NCBI RefSeq assembly: GCF_000143685.1
Contig: NC_014328.1
Location: 2,046,001 to 2,110,000 of the forward strand
DNA: 64,000 nucleotides
Source: Clostridium ljungdahlii DSM 13528
Lineage (GTDB): Bacteria > Bacillota > Clostridia > Clostridiales > Clostridiaceae
Direction of reading: 5' to 3'
Positions 20,542 through 30,280 of the stretch are shown piece by piece. Position 1 is the stretch's first letter. Each line of letters begins with the position of its first letter. The position numbers and the translations under genes are program-made. The notes below the pieces were generated by a model. That model worked only from the letters and a program-made list of their open reading frames with translations, was not told the origin of the DNA and searched no databases.

Positions 20542-22161
20542 ATGCTTATTTTAGAAGCTGTGAATTTGAAAAAATATTATGGAGATAGATTAATCATATC
20601 TACTAATGATTTAAAAATACGAAGAGGAGATAAAATTGGTATTGTAGGAGAAAACGGTGCAGGTAAAACTACACTTTTGAATATCTTATCAGGAGAGACA
20701 GATGCAGATACAGGTGTTATTAGAAGGTATTGTTCTACAGCGTATATAAAACAATTTTCAGATGAAAATGTGAATACGCAAGGTAAGCTTTTTAAAGAAT
20801 TTGGAGTCAATGATAAGATTGATTGTCAGAAGGCAAGTGGAGGTGAACGAGCTAAGCTTAGTATTGCAGCTGAGTTAAGTAAAAACAGTTCCTTGCTTTT
20901 AGCAGATGAACCTACATCCAATTTAGATTATAAAAGCATTAAAGTACTGAAAGAAAAGTTCAGTAAGGTAGAAACTATTGTGTTAATAAGCCATGATAGA
21001 GATTTTATGGATACCCTATGTAATAAAATTATTGAAATAAGAAATGGCAAACTTTTCTTTTACGAAGGAAACTATTCTTTTTACAAAAAGCAAAAAGATT
21101 TAAAAATAAAAAAACAGAAGATGGAATATGAAGAATATATAGAGGAGAAAGTAAGGCTTGAAAAAACAACAAGAGATGTACAGAGTAAATCAAAATCCAT
21201 GAAAAAAACTCCAAAGAGAATGGGGAATTCTGAAGCAAGACTTCACAAACGTGCAGTCAATGAAAGAAAGAAAAAATTGGATAGTGCAGTAAAGGGCATA
21301 AAGTCACGTATTGAAAAGCTGCAAGTTAAGGAAAAACCCGATAAAATTTTAAAAGTAAAAATTGATTTTTCTTTGACCAATCCTCCACAAAATAAAATTA
21401 TTATGGTTAGTTCTAATTTTTGTTTTAAATATAATAAAAATGAGATTTTTCGTAATGCTAAATTTAAGGTTTACAATGGAATGAAGACAGCAGTTGTAGG
21501 AGATAATGGCTCTGGAAAAACTACACTATTAAATCTTATAAATATGCAGGATGAGCAAATTTATACTGTTCCAAAAGCGGTTATTGGATATTTTCATCAG
21601 AACTTTGAAGATCTTGATTTTGATAAAACTGTACTCCAAAATGTTATGGTTAGTAGCATTCAAAGTGAAAGCTGTGTTCGAACAATTTTGGCAAGATTAT
21701 TGATTTTTGGTGATGCAGTGAGTAAAAAAGTTGGAGTTTTAAGCGGCGGAGAGAAAATAAAGGTTTCTTTTGCAAAGCTTTTTGCATCAAAGGCTAATGT
21801 ATTGCTTCTTGATGAGCCTACAAACTATCTTGATATGCAGTCTATTGTGGCACTGGAAGATTTCCTAAAAGTTTATGAAGGAACTGTACTTTTTGTATCT
21901 CATGATAGAGCTTTTATAAATTCTGTAGCAGATAGACTGTTTATACTTGAAAATGAAAAAATAACGGAATTTGAAGGAAATTTGGAACAATTTGAAAAAA
22001 GTAAAAACGTACCAAAAAATCAAGAAAATATATATATAGAAAAATCAATTTTGCAGATGAAGCTTACTGAAATTGTTTCTAGAATGTCCTTAAAAGATTG
22101 TGATAAAGAAGCATTGGATAAAGAATATCAATGTATTGCGAAGCAATTAAATAAGATGTAA
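20542..22161 (+). CDS. ABC-F family ATPase (probable ribosome protection type)
   Basis: 539 residues, two ATPase domains, no membrane segments. Domain 1: GENGAGKT (36-43), SGGERAKLS, LLADEPTSNLD. A long basic helical linker (about 185-275, rich in Lys/Glu) corresponds to the ribosome-reaching interdomain arm. Domain 2: GDNGSGKT, LSGGEKIKVS, LLLDEPTNYLD. Proteins of this build, such as the Vga/Lsa/VmlR group, displace antibiotics from the ribosomal exit tunnel; housekeeping EttA-like members also exist, so resistance is an inference. RBS AAAGGAG precedes the ATG. The leader of about 260 bp is duplicated at the left of the island. Confidence 0.9.
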   Translation: MLILEAVNLKKYYGDRLIISTNDLKIRRGDKIGIVGENGAGKTTLLNILSGETDADTGVIRRYCSTAYIKQFSDENVNTQGKLFKEFGVNDKIDCQKASGGERAKLSIAAELSKNSSLLLADEPTSNLDYKSIKVLKEKFSKVETIVLISHDRDFMDTLCNKIIEIRNGKLFFYEGNYSFYKKQKDLKIKKQKMEYEEYIEEKVRLEKTTRDVQSKSKSMKKTPKRMGNSEARLHKRAVNERKKKLDSAVKGIKSRIEKLQVKEKPDKILKVKIDFSLTNPPQNKIIMVSSNFCFKYNKNEIFRNAKFKVYNGMKTAVVGDNGSGKTTLLNLINMQDEQIYTVPKAVIGYFHQNFEDLDFDKTVLQNVMVSSIQSESCVRTILARLLIFGDAVSKKVGVLSGGEKIKVSFAKLFASKANVLLLDEPTNYLDMQSIVALEDFLKVYEGTVLFVSHDRAFINSVADRLFILENEKITEFEGNLEQFEKSKNVPKNQENIYIEKSILQMKLTEIVSRMSLKDCDKEALDKEYQCIAKQLNKM

Positions 22162-22168
22162 GGTTGAT

Positions 22169-22200
22169 GGGGAGTATTAGAGAAGGTAGTCATCGGATAA
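22169..22200 (+). repeat. 3' half of the structured repeat
   Basis: GGGGAGTATTAGAGAAGG followed by TAGTCATCGGATAA, matching the right arm of the copy at 61051-61182. The left arm is absent. It begins 8 bp after the ABC-F stop codon. Confidence 0.65.
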
Positions 22201-22216
22201 GGGATAGAGGAATATA

Positions 22217-22245
22217 TTGACATAAGTTTTATACTGCTGTATTAT
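22217..22245 (+). promoter_or_regulatory. Promoter for the gamma-glutamyltransferase-like gene
   Basis: TTGACA (22217-22222), 17-nt spacer, TATTAT (22240-22245), 65 bp before the chosen start codon. Confidence 0.65.
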
Positions 22246-22309
22246 GACTTTAATAATATGTGTAATATGTTACTTTCATTTCATATTAGTATTATAGAGG
22301 GTGGATATT

Positions 22310-23917
22310 ATGAATTTTAATGCCTTATACAATCCTTTTAGCTCAGCAAGAAGCACAGCCTATGGGAGAAGAGGAATGGTGGCTACATCTCAACCTTTTG
22401 CAGCAGAAGCTGGATTTGAAATTCTAAAAAAGGGTGGCAATGCAGTAGATGCTGCTATTGCAACAGCTGCCTGCTTGACTGTATGTGAGCCAACATCAAA
22501 TGGAATTGGTGGTGATGCTTTTGCTACAGTATGGTTTAATGGTAAATTGCATGGATTAAATTCAAGTGGACCATCGCCAAAAGGAATTTCTATACCGATT
22601 TTGAAAAAAGCAGGATATAATCAAATACCACAGTTTGGATGGGAACCTGTTAATGTTCCAGGGATTCCTGCAGCATGGGCATCACTTTCGGAAAAATTTG
22701 GAAAACTGCCTTTTGAAAAGCTGTTAGAGCCTGCTGTAAGGTATGCAGAGGAAGGTTTCCCTGTAACCCCAACAGTAGGAAAATTTTGGAGAAGAGCTTA
22801 TGAGTTATACAAAAGAAACTTAACTGATGAAAAATTTAAATACTGGTTTGATACTTTTGCACCAGAGGGAAGGGCTCCAAGAATAGGGGAAATGTTTACC
22901 TTAAAGGATCATGCAAAAACATTAAAAATTATAGCTGAGACTAAAAGTGAAGCATTTTATAGAGGAGAACTGGCTGAAAAAATAGATGATTTTTCAAAGA
23001 AAACTGGTGGATATATAAGAAAAGAGGATTTAGAAAAATACCATGCTGAATGGGTAAAACCTATAAGTATTAATTACAGAGGTTATGATGTGTGTGAGAT
23101 TCCTCCAAATGGACAGGGTATCACCGCACTCATAGCTCTTAATATATTAAAGGGTTTTGAATTCAATGAAAAAAATTCTGTAGATACTTATCACAAGCAA
23201 ATGGAAGCAGTGAAATTGGCTTTTGAAGATACTTTAAGGTATGTAACAGATAGAAATAAAATGACAATTAAAATAGAGGACTTGCTGTCTGATGCTTATG
23301 CTGATGAAAAAAGGAAGAGAATAAAAGAAACTGCTTTTAAGCCTGAATTTAGTAAAAATCCGAAAGGTGGAACTGTTTATCTTGCTACTGCTGATGGATA
23401 TGGGAATATGGTATCATACATACAGAGTAATTATATGGACTTTGGTTCAGGACTAGTGATACCTGGAACAGGTATTGCTCTGCATAACAGAGGAAAAAAT
23501 TTCTCCTTTGATCCAAATCATGCCAATGCACTGGAACCTGAAAAAAAGCCATATCACACAATAATTCCTGGATTTTTAATGAAAAATGGCAAAGCTGTAG
23601 GACCTTTTGGAATTATGGGAGCCTTTATGCAGCCTCAAGCCCATGTACAAGTATTGATGAACTGTATTGATTTTAATTTAAATCCACAAGCAGCACTGGA
23701 TGCTCCAAGGTGGATGTGGAATGAGGAAAAAAATATTAGTATTGAGCATGCTTTCCCTCAGTATTTGGCAAAAGCTTTGTACGATAAAGGGCACAAAATA
23801 AGTTATGCTATTGATGAGACTGATTTTGGAAGAGGTCAGATAATTTGGAGAGATGAAAATGGAGTTTTATCAGGAGGAACTGATTGGAGGACTGATGGAA
23901 CTATATATTCATGGTAA
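22310..23917 (+). CDS. Gamma-glutamyltransferase / acylase family enzyme
   Basis: 535-residue Ntn-hydrolase precursor. The ATG at 22310 is preferred over a GTG at 22301 because AGAGGGTGG overlaps the latter. The large-subunit part has GGNAVDAAIATAACLTVCEP and GIGGDAF. The expected self-cleavage site is before Thr355 in KGGTVYLATADGYGNM, and the small-subunit part has QSNYMDFGSGLV, GIALHNRG and PYHTIIPGF. There is no signal peptide, so it is probably cytoplasmic, as in YwrD-like members. Substrate (glutathione, gamma-glutamyl or acyl amides) cannot be told. The following gene is a small-molecule uptake component. Confidence 0.9.
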   Translation: MNFNALYNPFSSARSTAYGRRGMVATSQPFAAEAGFEILKKGGNAVDAAIATAACLTVCEPTSNGIGGDAFATVWFNGKLHGLNSSGPSPKGISIPILKKAGYNQIPQFGWEPVNVPGIPAAWASLSEKFGKLPFEKLLEPAVRYAEEGFPVTPTVGKFWRRAYELYKRNLTDEKFKYWFDTFAPEGRAPRIGEMFTLKDHAKTLKIIAETKSEAFYRGELAEKIDDFSKKTGGYIRKEDLEKYHAEWVKPISINYRGYDVCEIPPNGQGITALIALNILKGFEFNEKNSVDTYHKQMEAVKLAFEDTLRYVTDRNKMTIKIEDLLSDAYADEKRKRIKETAFKPEFSKNPKGGTVYLATADGYGNMVSYIQSNYMDFGSGLVIPGTGIALHNRGKNFSFDPNHANALEPEKKPYHTIIPGFLMKNGKAVGPFGIMGAFMQPQAHVQVLMNCIDFNLNPQAALDAPRWMWNEEKNISIEHAFPQYLAKALYDKGHKISYAIDETDFGRGQIIWRDENGVLSGGTDWRTDGTIYSW

Positions 23918-24070
23918 AATTATATTTATTATATTAATAAGATATGCTATAATTTTAAAGAGTTGGTATTTCATAAGGAAACCAAACTCTAATCTATGTT
24001 TAATCCTTTATCAATTTATAGAAGTCTTCCGACTTATATCCATAAAGGAATAAGAATGGAGGTTACTATT

Positions 24071-24655
24071 ATGAAAGAAATAACATTAGTAAAGAGAAAA
24101 TTTTCTACAGCACAGATTACTGTAATTGGAGCTCTATTTGGAATTACAATTGTGCTTGGTGTAACAGGCTTAGGATTTATTCCTATACCACCTTTTAAAA
24201 CAACTATTATGCATATCCCAGTAATTATTGGAGGGATAGTCGAGGGTCCTGTAGTTGGTGCTATGATTGGGCTTTTTTTTGGTGTTTTTAGTATTTTTCA
24301 AGCAATTAATACTCCTTCACCAGTTTCGTTTATATTTATGAACCCGATTATAGCGGTGCTTCCGAGGATGATGATTGGAATTACTGCATATTACGGATAT
24401 AAATTAATTAGGACAAGATCTAGAAGCATGAATATTGCTATAGGTGCAGTAATTGGCTCCTTCACTAATACCTTAGGTGTCTTAGGACTTATTTACATAA
24501 TATATATAGATGCTTATATGAAGGCTCTTCATGTAAGTTATAGTATTGCAGTAAAAAGTCTTTTAGTCCTGGCATTAAATGGGTTAATTTCAGCAGGCGC
24601 AGCAGTTGCTATTACTGTTCCTGTTGTGATTGCAGTAGGTTATCTAAGAAAATAA
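24071..24655 (+). CDS. ECF-type transporter substrate-binding (S) component
   Basis: 194-residue integral membrane protein with about six helices; start chosen after ATGGAGG (24056-24062). Sequence features include QITVIGALFGITIVLGVTGL, IMHIPVIIGGIVEGPVVGA and FIFMNPIIAVLPRMMIGI, typical of the S components that use a shared ECF energy module encoded elsewhere. The substrate, a vitamin or related molecule, is not evident. It lies 153 bp after the gamma-glutamyltransferase-like gene and may be co-transcribed with it. Confidence 0.8.
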   Translation: MKEITLVKRKFSTAQITVIGALFGITIVLGVTGLGFIPIPPFKTTIMHIPVIIGGIVEGPVVGAMIGLFFGVFSIFQAINTPSPVSFIFMNPIIAVLPRMMIGITAYYGYKLIRTRSRSMNIAIGAVIGSFTNTLGVLGLIYIIYIDAYMKALHVSYSIAVKSLLVLALNGLISAGAAVAITVPVVIAVGYLRK

Positions 24656-25072
24656 ATTTTACAGTTAACGATGTAAGTGAGGGAGTATTCTATACTAATC
24701 GGTATATAGGGGGATTTTTCATAGAATTAAATTGACTGAACTAAAAAACGAACAATTTTGAAGAACACCGTATTATTCAAAATTGGCATGCTCTCCTTGA
24801 GTCAGGCAGATTAAAAAATTAAAAATCTGTTACTGGAAAGGAGGGCATTTTTATTTGATTTTAACAAGCATATAAAAATTAATTTCTTTGGCATTAACTC
24901 CTCTAATATAATTATTATTTTATCGTATAATTCATAATTTTATTCAACAGTATTGTAAAAGCAATAGTGTAGCAATATGAAGTGAAAATCTTTATAATTA
25001 AAGTAAAATGTAGGAAAACTAATTTTGAAAATTCCTAAATATTATTTTTATAGAAAAGGAGTAGAATTTTAT
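24656..25072. other. Intergenic region
   Basis: About 420 bp without a gene. It holds the strong hairpin described separately (24788-24853) and then AT-rich leader sequence of pepF; nothing else was recognised. Confidence 0.6.
24788..24853 (+). terminator. Long terminator hairpin
   Basis: ATGCTCTCCTT (24788-24798) pairs with AAGGAGGGCAT (24838-24848, one G-U pair), followed by TTTTATT. A second stem, CAGATT/AATCTG, lies inside the loop. The length of the nested structure is more than a minimal terminator needs, so a regulated leader cannot be excluded. Confidence 0.65.
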
Positions 25073-26860
25073 ATGGTACAGACAAAAAGAAGAGATGAAA
25101 TATTAAAAGAAGATAAATGGAAGGTAGAGAAAATATATAAAGATATAGAAAGCTGGAAAAAGGATTTTGAAAAGTTAAAATCCATGGCACCAAAATTAAG
25201 TGAATACGCTGGTAAATTATTTGAAGGCAAGAAGCTTTTAGAATATTTTAAACTGGATGAAGAAGTTTCAAGATTGGCAGGAAAACTAGCTATTTTTGCA
25301 CACATGAAAAATGATGAAGATACTGCTAATCCTACTTTTCAAGTTTTAAGAGATAAAATATATGCATATAGTGCTGAAATAAAAAGCATGGAAGCATTTT
25401 TTATTCCTGAAATATTGAGTTTGCCAGAAGGAACTATAGATAAATTTATGAAGGCTGTTCCCGAATTAAATATGTATAAGTTTTTATTAGAAAGAATTTT
25501 GAAAAAGAAACCTCATATTTTAAGTGTGGAACAGGAGGAACTTATAGCTTCAGTATCAGATTGCTTAAATGCCCCAGAGAAAGTGTACAGTATGTTATCT
25601 AATGCAGATATGACTTTCCCAAAAATAAAGGATGAGAGGGGAAAAAGAGTTGAACTTACTGATGTAAATTATTCAGGTTTTATAAGGTCTAAAAAAAGAT
25701 CTGTTAGAAAAGAAGCCTTTAAATCACTATTTAACACTTATAAAAAGTATAAAAATACTTTAGCTGCATCACTTACCTCAAATATTAAAAATTTTATTTT
25801 TATATCAAAAACTAGAAAGTATAAAAGTTCAATGGAATGTTCATTAAAACCTAATGATATTTCTTTAGATGTTTATAATAATACGATTGATACTGTAAAT
25901 AATAATTTAAAGTCTCTGCACAGATATGTAAGCATTAAAAAGAAACTTTTAGGACTTCATGAAATGCATATGTACGATTTGTATGTTCCACTAATAGATA
26001 CTGTAGAAGAACATATAGAATTTGATGAAGCAGTAAAAATAGTAAAAGAAGGATTAAAGCCTTTGGGAAAAGAGTATTTAGATATATTTGATGAAGGAAT
26101 AAAAAATGGATGGGTAGATATATATCCAAACAAAGGCAAAAGAGGAGGAGCTTATTCCACAGGGGATTATGATACTATGCCTTATGTACTTTTAAATTAT
26201 AACTATAAGCTTACAGATGTTTCTACTTTAGCGCATGAAATGGGTCATTCCATACATTCTTATTATTCGAGAAAAGATCAACCTTATATATATTCAGATT
26301 ATTCTCTTTTTTGTGCAGAAGTGGCTTCAACTACTAATGAAAGCTTATTAATACATTATTTAATTGACAATGAGACGGATAAAAAAAGAAAACTTTATCT
26401 CATAAACCAAGAATTAGAGCAAATTAGGACTACTGTATTTAGACAGGTCATGTTTGCCGAATTTGAAAAAGTAACTCATGAAAAAATAGAAAATGAAACA
26501 CCACTTACAGGAGAAGATTTATGTAAAATTTGGCGAGAATTAAATGTAAAATATTTTGGAGAGAATATGGTTGTGGATGAAGAAATAGATATGGAGTGGT
26601 CGAGAATTCCTCATTTTTATTGGGACTTTTATGTATATCAGTATGCTACAGGCTATGCAGCAGCACATTCTTTTGCCAATGCAATACTAGAGAATGGAGA
26701 AAAAGCTGTAGAATCTTATAAGGAATTTTTGAAAAGTGGGTCCAGTGATTATCCAATAAATGTATTGAAAAAAGCAGGAGTGGATATGACTTCACCTAAG
26801 CCGTTAGAGGATACTATAAAGAGATTTGATGAATTATTAGATATGTTAGAAACTGTGTAA
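25073..26860 (+). CDS. pepF: Oligoendopeptidase F
   Basis: 595-residue cytoplasmic M3B zinc peptidase that degrades medium-size peptides. The zinc motif is HEMGH (388-392) within STLAHEMGHSIHSYY, with the downstream ligand in FCAEVASTTNE. Other family blocks: RGGAYSTGDYDTMPYVLLNY and HFYWDFYVYQYATGYAAA. The ATG at 25073 follows AAAAGGAG; the in-frame start further upstream has no such site. Length is usual for PepF. Monocistronic, with a terminator after it. Confidence 0.96.
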   Translation: MVQTKRRDEILKEDKWKVEKIYKDIESWKKDFEKLKSMAPKLSEYAGKLFEGKKLLEYFKLDEEVSRLAGKLAIFAHMKNDEDTANPTFQVLRDKIYAYSAEIKSMEAFFIPEILSLPEGTIDKFMKAVPELNMYKFLLERILKKKPHILSVEQEELIASVSDCLNAPEKVYSMLSNADMTFPKIKDERGKRVELTDVNYSGFIRSKKRSVRKEAFKSLFNTYKKYKNTLAASLTSNIKNFIFISKTRKYKSSMECSLKPNDISLDVYNNTIDTVNNNLKSLHRYVSIKKKLLGLHEMHMYDLYVPLIDTVEEHIEFDEAVKIVKEGLKPLGKEYLDIFDEGIKNGWVDIYPNKGKRGGAYSTGDYDTMPYVLLNYNYKLTDVSTLAHEMGHSIHSYYSRKDQPYIYSDYSLFCAEVASTTNESLLIHYLIDNETDKKRKLYLINQELEQIRTTVFRQVMFAEFEKVTHEKIENETPLTGEDLCKIWRELNVKYFGENMVVDEEIDMEWSRIPHFYWDFYVYQYATGYAAAHSFANAILENGEKAVESYKEFLKSGSSDYPINVLKKAGVDMTSPKPLEDTIKRFDELLDMLETV

Positions 26861-26974
26861 AGTAAAAAGAGGCGGATGATATGTCAAGAAAAAGTACAAA
26901 TAAATGAGAAAATACCTAGATGTGATTTATATATACCTATTTTCATAACTAAATTTATTATATTCTACGATTAT

Positions 26975-27020
26975 TTTTTAAGGAGAGACTCTTTAAATAT
27001 TGAGAGCCTCTCCTTAAAAA
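26975..27020. terminator. Bidirectional terminator
   Basis: TTTTTTAAGGAGAG pairs with CTCTCCTTAAAAA (27008-27020). It serves pepF from the left and the small membrane protein gene from the right. Confidence 0.85.
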
Positions 27021-27039
27021 TAATTTTATTGCTTTAAAT

Positions 27040-27327
27040 CTATACGATTTCTTTACTATTAGAATTAGTTTCCTTAGTATTGCAGCAACTTCCTTTTTTA
27101 TTGATACCCATCATCATGGGTATCATAAAGATCATCATTATTGGACATAAAAAAGGTGTTATTCTTTCAATTACACTACCAGCGCTAGGGTTTAGTTTCG
27201 TTATAATTGGTAATAATCCTATGATAATTATAGGTAATCCACAGCAGATAGCCATATGCAGCGTATGCTTTAATGAACTATGATTATGAGTTCCTTGTTT
27301 TTCTTTCTTATTTCCATGAGAATTCAT
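27040..27327 (-). CDS. Small membrane protein with His-rich N-terminus and C-terminal CC
   Basis: 95 residues, start chosen after TTTGGAGGG. The N-terminal 30 residues are polar and contain several His. Two hydrophobic helices follow (about 27-44, starting AICCGLPIIIIGLLPI, and 57-75 with several Met). The tail has KKGSCCNTKE. The paired Cys and the Met/His content suggest metal handling, but I do not recognise a defined function; it is somewhat like DUF2933 small proteins. Confidence 0.65.
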   Translation of the reverse strand: MNSHGNKKEKQGTHNHSSLKHTLHMAICCGLPIIIIGLLPIITKLNPSAGSVIERITPFLCPIMMIFMIPMMMGINKKGSCCNTKETNSNSKEIV

Positions 27328-27342
27328 AGTATATCCCTCCAA

Positions 27343-27991
27343 AGTAATTTTAATAATTTTTATCGTAATTGAATTATACAGTGTACATATAAAGAAGTTA
27401 TGAAGAAATTCAGAAGTTATAAAAATTAATTATTGAAGGATTTTCTTACATAGCAGTGCTAACTAGACTTTCAGTTGGAACTTTGTTTAGATCATTGGTA
27501 CAGTCCTCACAGTATGAAGTGAAAACTTGAATCAGATGGAGTTTAGAACTCAACATGATTTTTAGTTAAACGAATCCAGTGACGTAGTTACTCTTTACCT
27601 CCGATTTGAAAAAGAGGAGAGTATTACAGCGGGTAGTCATTTGATAAATACATTTAATAGATATAATATTACATAATAGTTGTGTAGAAGTTATGAAGAT
27701 GTATATTTTGATTTTAAATGAGGAGGAGATATTAAAGAAAAAGATAAGGAAAAAGCCTTAGTGAGTGGGGCGTTAAAACAAAGTTTTCTTTATTATATTT
27801 ATAAAAGAAAATATAGATAAATGTCATGTTTACTATTTTATTTTTTGTGATTAACGTAAAATGTGTATTTGATTTATAATAATTTGAGAAATAGTTATAT
27901 AATTAAGATGCAATAAAGTAAATTTATAAACTCAATAAGATAGGAGAATATAATATTTGAATAATTGAATATAGTAGGCGGAGGAAAACAT
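27343..27991. other. Intergenic region with one repeat copy
   Basis: About 650 bp without a gene. It holds the structured repeat (27531-27647) and AT-rich leader sequence of the helicase. No open frame with a ribosome binding site was seen. Confidence 0.6.
27531..27647 (+). repeat. Structured repeat, diverged full-length copy
   Basis: Begins ATCAGATGGAGTTT, then AATCCAGTGACGTAGTTACT, CTTTACCTCC, AGAGGAGAGTATTA and GGGTAGTCATTTGATAA, in the same order as at 61066-61182. The inner stem uses CCTC/GAGG rather than TTCC/GGAA or TCCC/GGGA. Confidence 0.75.
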
Positions 27992-29749
27992 ATGAAGAAG
28001 AATTCATCACAAAAAGAATTTAAAAAATTAAAAAGTCAAATTAATAATATTGAAGAGATTGTATATTATTCAAAACCAGGAGCACTTATAGAACATGAAA
28101 GTTCCATAAGAAAAAAGCTTGTTAAACTTAAGGAAATGAAAAATGAAGGATTAAAGGACTTTGAAGATGTATATGAAAGCTATGAAGAATTACTGAAAAA
28201 TGTATCAAAGAGAATACTTGACAGTTACAATAAGAAGAACAATACACACTTTGCTTTTTATGAAATTATAAAAGAAAATTACAATGCTTTTTTGAATTCA
28301 GGCATAATGACAGTACTTACTAAAAATCATATACCTAAATTAATTGCTGAAGAGTTTGAAAAGACATTTCCTGATAATCCCAAGGATGAATATATTGAGA
28401 CTAGACACATGAAGCGAAAATTCTATATTCATCTAGGGGATACGAATACAGGTAAAACTTATAATGCTGTAGAACGCCTCAAAACAGCGAAGAAAGGGAT
28501 ATATTTATCACCACTTAGAATTCTTGCTTTGGAAAATTTCGAAAAGTTAAATAAGGAAGGTATAATTTGTGATTTATTAACTGGTGAAGAAGAAGTATTA
28601 AAGATAGGCTCAACTCATATCTCCTGTACAATAGAAAAGCTTAATTTAAAGGAGCACTATGATATAGCTGTGATTGATGAAATTCAAATGATTAGTGATA
28701 AACAAAGGGGAATGGCATGGAGCAGGGCTTTATTAGGGTTAAAATGTGATGAAATTCATATATGTGGAGCTCTTAATGCTAAAGACATAATAAAAACAAT
28801 TATAAATGATTGTGAAGATGAGTATGAGATAAAAGAATATAAAAGAAGTATTCCTCTAGAAGTTGAAAATAAGAAATTTAATTATGATGACATCAAGGAA
28901 GGTGACGCTGTTGTAGTTTTTTCTAAAAAAAGAGTGCTGGAGATAGCACAGAGATATTCAAGTAAGGGCATTAAAGCCAGTATGATATATGGAGATTTAC
29001 CTCCAGAAGTTAGAAAAATGCAGTATGAACAATTTACAAATAAGGAGACAAAAGTGCTAGTTACAACTGATGCAATAGGTATGGGAGTCAATTTACCTAT
29101 TAGAAGAATTATTTTTATAAATATAAAAAAGTTTGATGGCGAAGAAGTACGGGAACTTACATCACAAGAAGTAAAACAGGTAAGTGGACGTGCGGGACGA
29201 ATAGGTATTTATGATATAGGTTATGTAGCTAGTGCTGGAGATACTCAAGATTTTATTAAATCCAAATTAGAAGCTGGAGATGAAAAAATAAAAAGAGCAG
29301 TTATTGGACCATCAGATGCAATATTAAAGATTAAAAGTTTGCCTTTAAATGAAAAATTAGCTTTGTGGGGGACTAGAGAAGAAAAACTAGATTATTATAC
29401 AAAGATGGACATCAGCGAATATATATTGATTTTAGATAAGATAAAAAAATATAAGCTAAAAGAAGAAGATCAGTGGAATTTATTGAAGGTTCCCTTTGAT
29501 GTTTCAAGAGAAGATTTAATGAATGGGTTTTTGGAATACGTAGATGAATTATTTATAAATAAACAAGATAGTTTATTTAAACCACAATGTTTTGTGGGTA
29601 ATTTAGATGACTTGGAAATATATTATCAAAAGATAAATATGTATTATTCATTTTCTAAAATATTTAATTTGAAATTTGATGTTGACTGGGTTTACAGTGA
29701 AAGAATAAAAGTGAGTGAGGAAATAAATGAAATATTAGTTAGAATATGA
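27992..29749 (+). CDS. Suv3-like DEAD/DExH RNA helicase
   Basis: 585 residues; ATG chosen after GGCGGAGG. An N-terminal helical region (1-140) precedes the helicase core: Walker A GDTNTGKT (149-156), motif II DEIQ (229-232), VTTDAIGMGVNLPI, and motif VI QVSGRAGRIG. This order and the DEIQ box match the Suv3 family of RNA helicases rather than the usual DEAD-box proteins. Bacterial members are poorly characterised; RNA turnover is the likely area. It stands alone between two long spacers. Confidence 0.85.
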   Translation: MKKNSSQKEFKKLKSQINNIEEIVYYSKPGALIEHESSIRKKLVKLKEMKNEGLKDFEDVYESYEELLKNVSKRILDSYNKKNNTHFAFYEIIKENYNAFLNSGIMTVLTKNHIPKLIAEEFEKTFPDNPKDEYIETRHMKRKFYIHLGDTNTGKTYNAVERLKTAKKGIYLSPLRILALENFEKLNKEGIICDLLTGEEEVLKIGSTHISCTIEKLNLKEHYDIAVIDEIQMISDKQRGMAWSRALLGLKCDEIHICGALNAKDIIKTIINDCEDEYEIKEYKRSIPLEVENKKFNYDDIKEGDAVVVFSKKRVLEIAQRYSSKGIKASMIYGDLPPEVRKMQYEQFTNKETKVLVTTDAIGMGVNLPIRRIIFINIKKFDGEEVRELTSQEVKQVSGRAGRIGIYDIGYVASAGDTQDFIKSKLEAGDEKIKRAVIGPSDAILKIKSLPLNEKLALWGTREEKLDYYTKMDISEYILILDKIKKYKLKEEDQWNLLKVPFDVSREDLMNGFLEYVDELFINKQDSLFKPQCFVGNLDDLEIYYQKINMYYSFSKIFNLKFDVDWVYSERIKVSEEINEILVRI

Positions 29750-30280
29750 TTTCAGCGAAAATGCTTAGGCATACAATAGAATTTTACAGAAACTTATTTA
29801 GATAAAATCAAGATATTATAAGTACTTGATCTATTTTAACAAATGCAATTCGTAATCTGAAATTAAATAAAAAATATTACATTTTTTATAAAAGGTACAT
29901 TATGAATTGCAGTTTAACAAGTCATGAACTCTTTTAAAGGCAGCAAGTAACATAAATTGAGGATGGCGATATTGGGATTTTTAATATGCATATAAATTTA
30001 AAAGTGTAAAACTATAATTTTCCTATAAATATAGTTTATAAATGTGTGACAAACAATAATTAATAATGATTAGACCAATAGTATTTTAAATGTTAGAATG
30101 ATTCAGTAAATGTGAATAAATAGTATAGAGTTGTCTACAAAGTTACATGATATAAAAAGATTACTCAACAGCTGTTAATTTTTTTAAACTATAAAAGTTA
30201 AAAATATTATAAATCCATTTTTAAACAAAATTGTCAATTGTTTAACACGTAAATAAAAGTGTTTACGAAGGAGGTTTGCA
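29750..30280. other. Intergenic region
   Basis: About 530 bp, very AT-rich, stop codons in all frames. I see no strong hairpin, no recognisable cobalamin riboswitch, and no small gene with a ribosome binding site before the GTPase leader. Confidence 0.6.

Noticed and set aside
24656..25072. Riboswitch or T-box before pepF
   Set aside because: The nested hairpin ends in a T-run and is explained as a terminator of the preceding genes; no conserved T-box or aptamer core was seen.
29750..30280. Possible cobalamin riboswitch before the corrinoid operon
   Set aside because: Looked for because of the B12-dependent genes, but no B12-box-like sequence or strong hairpin was found.
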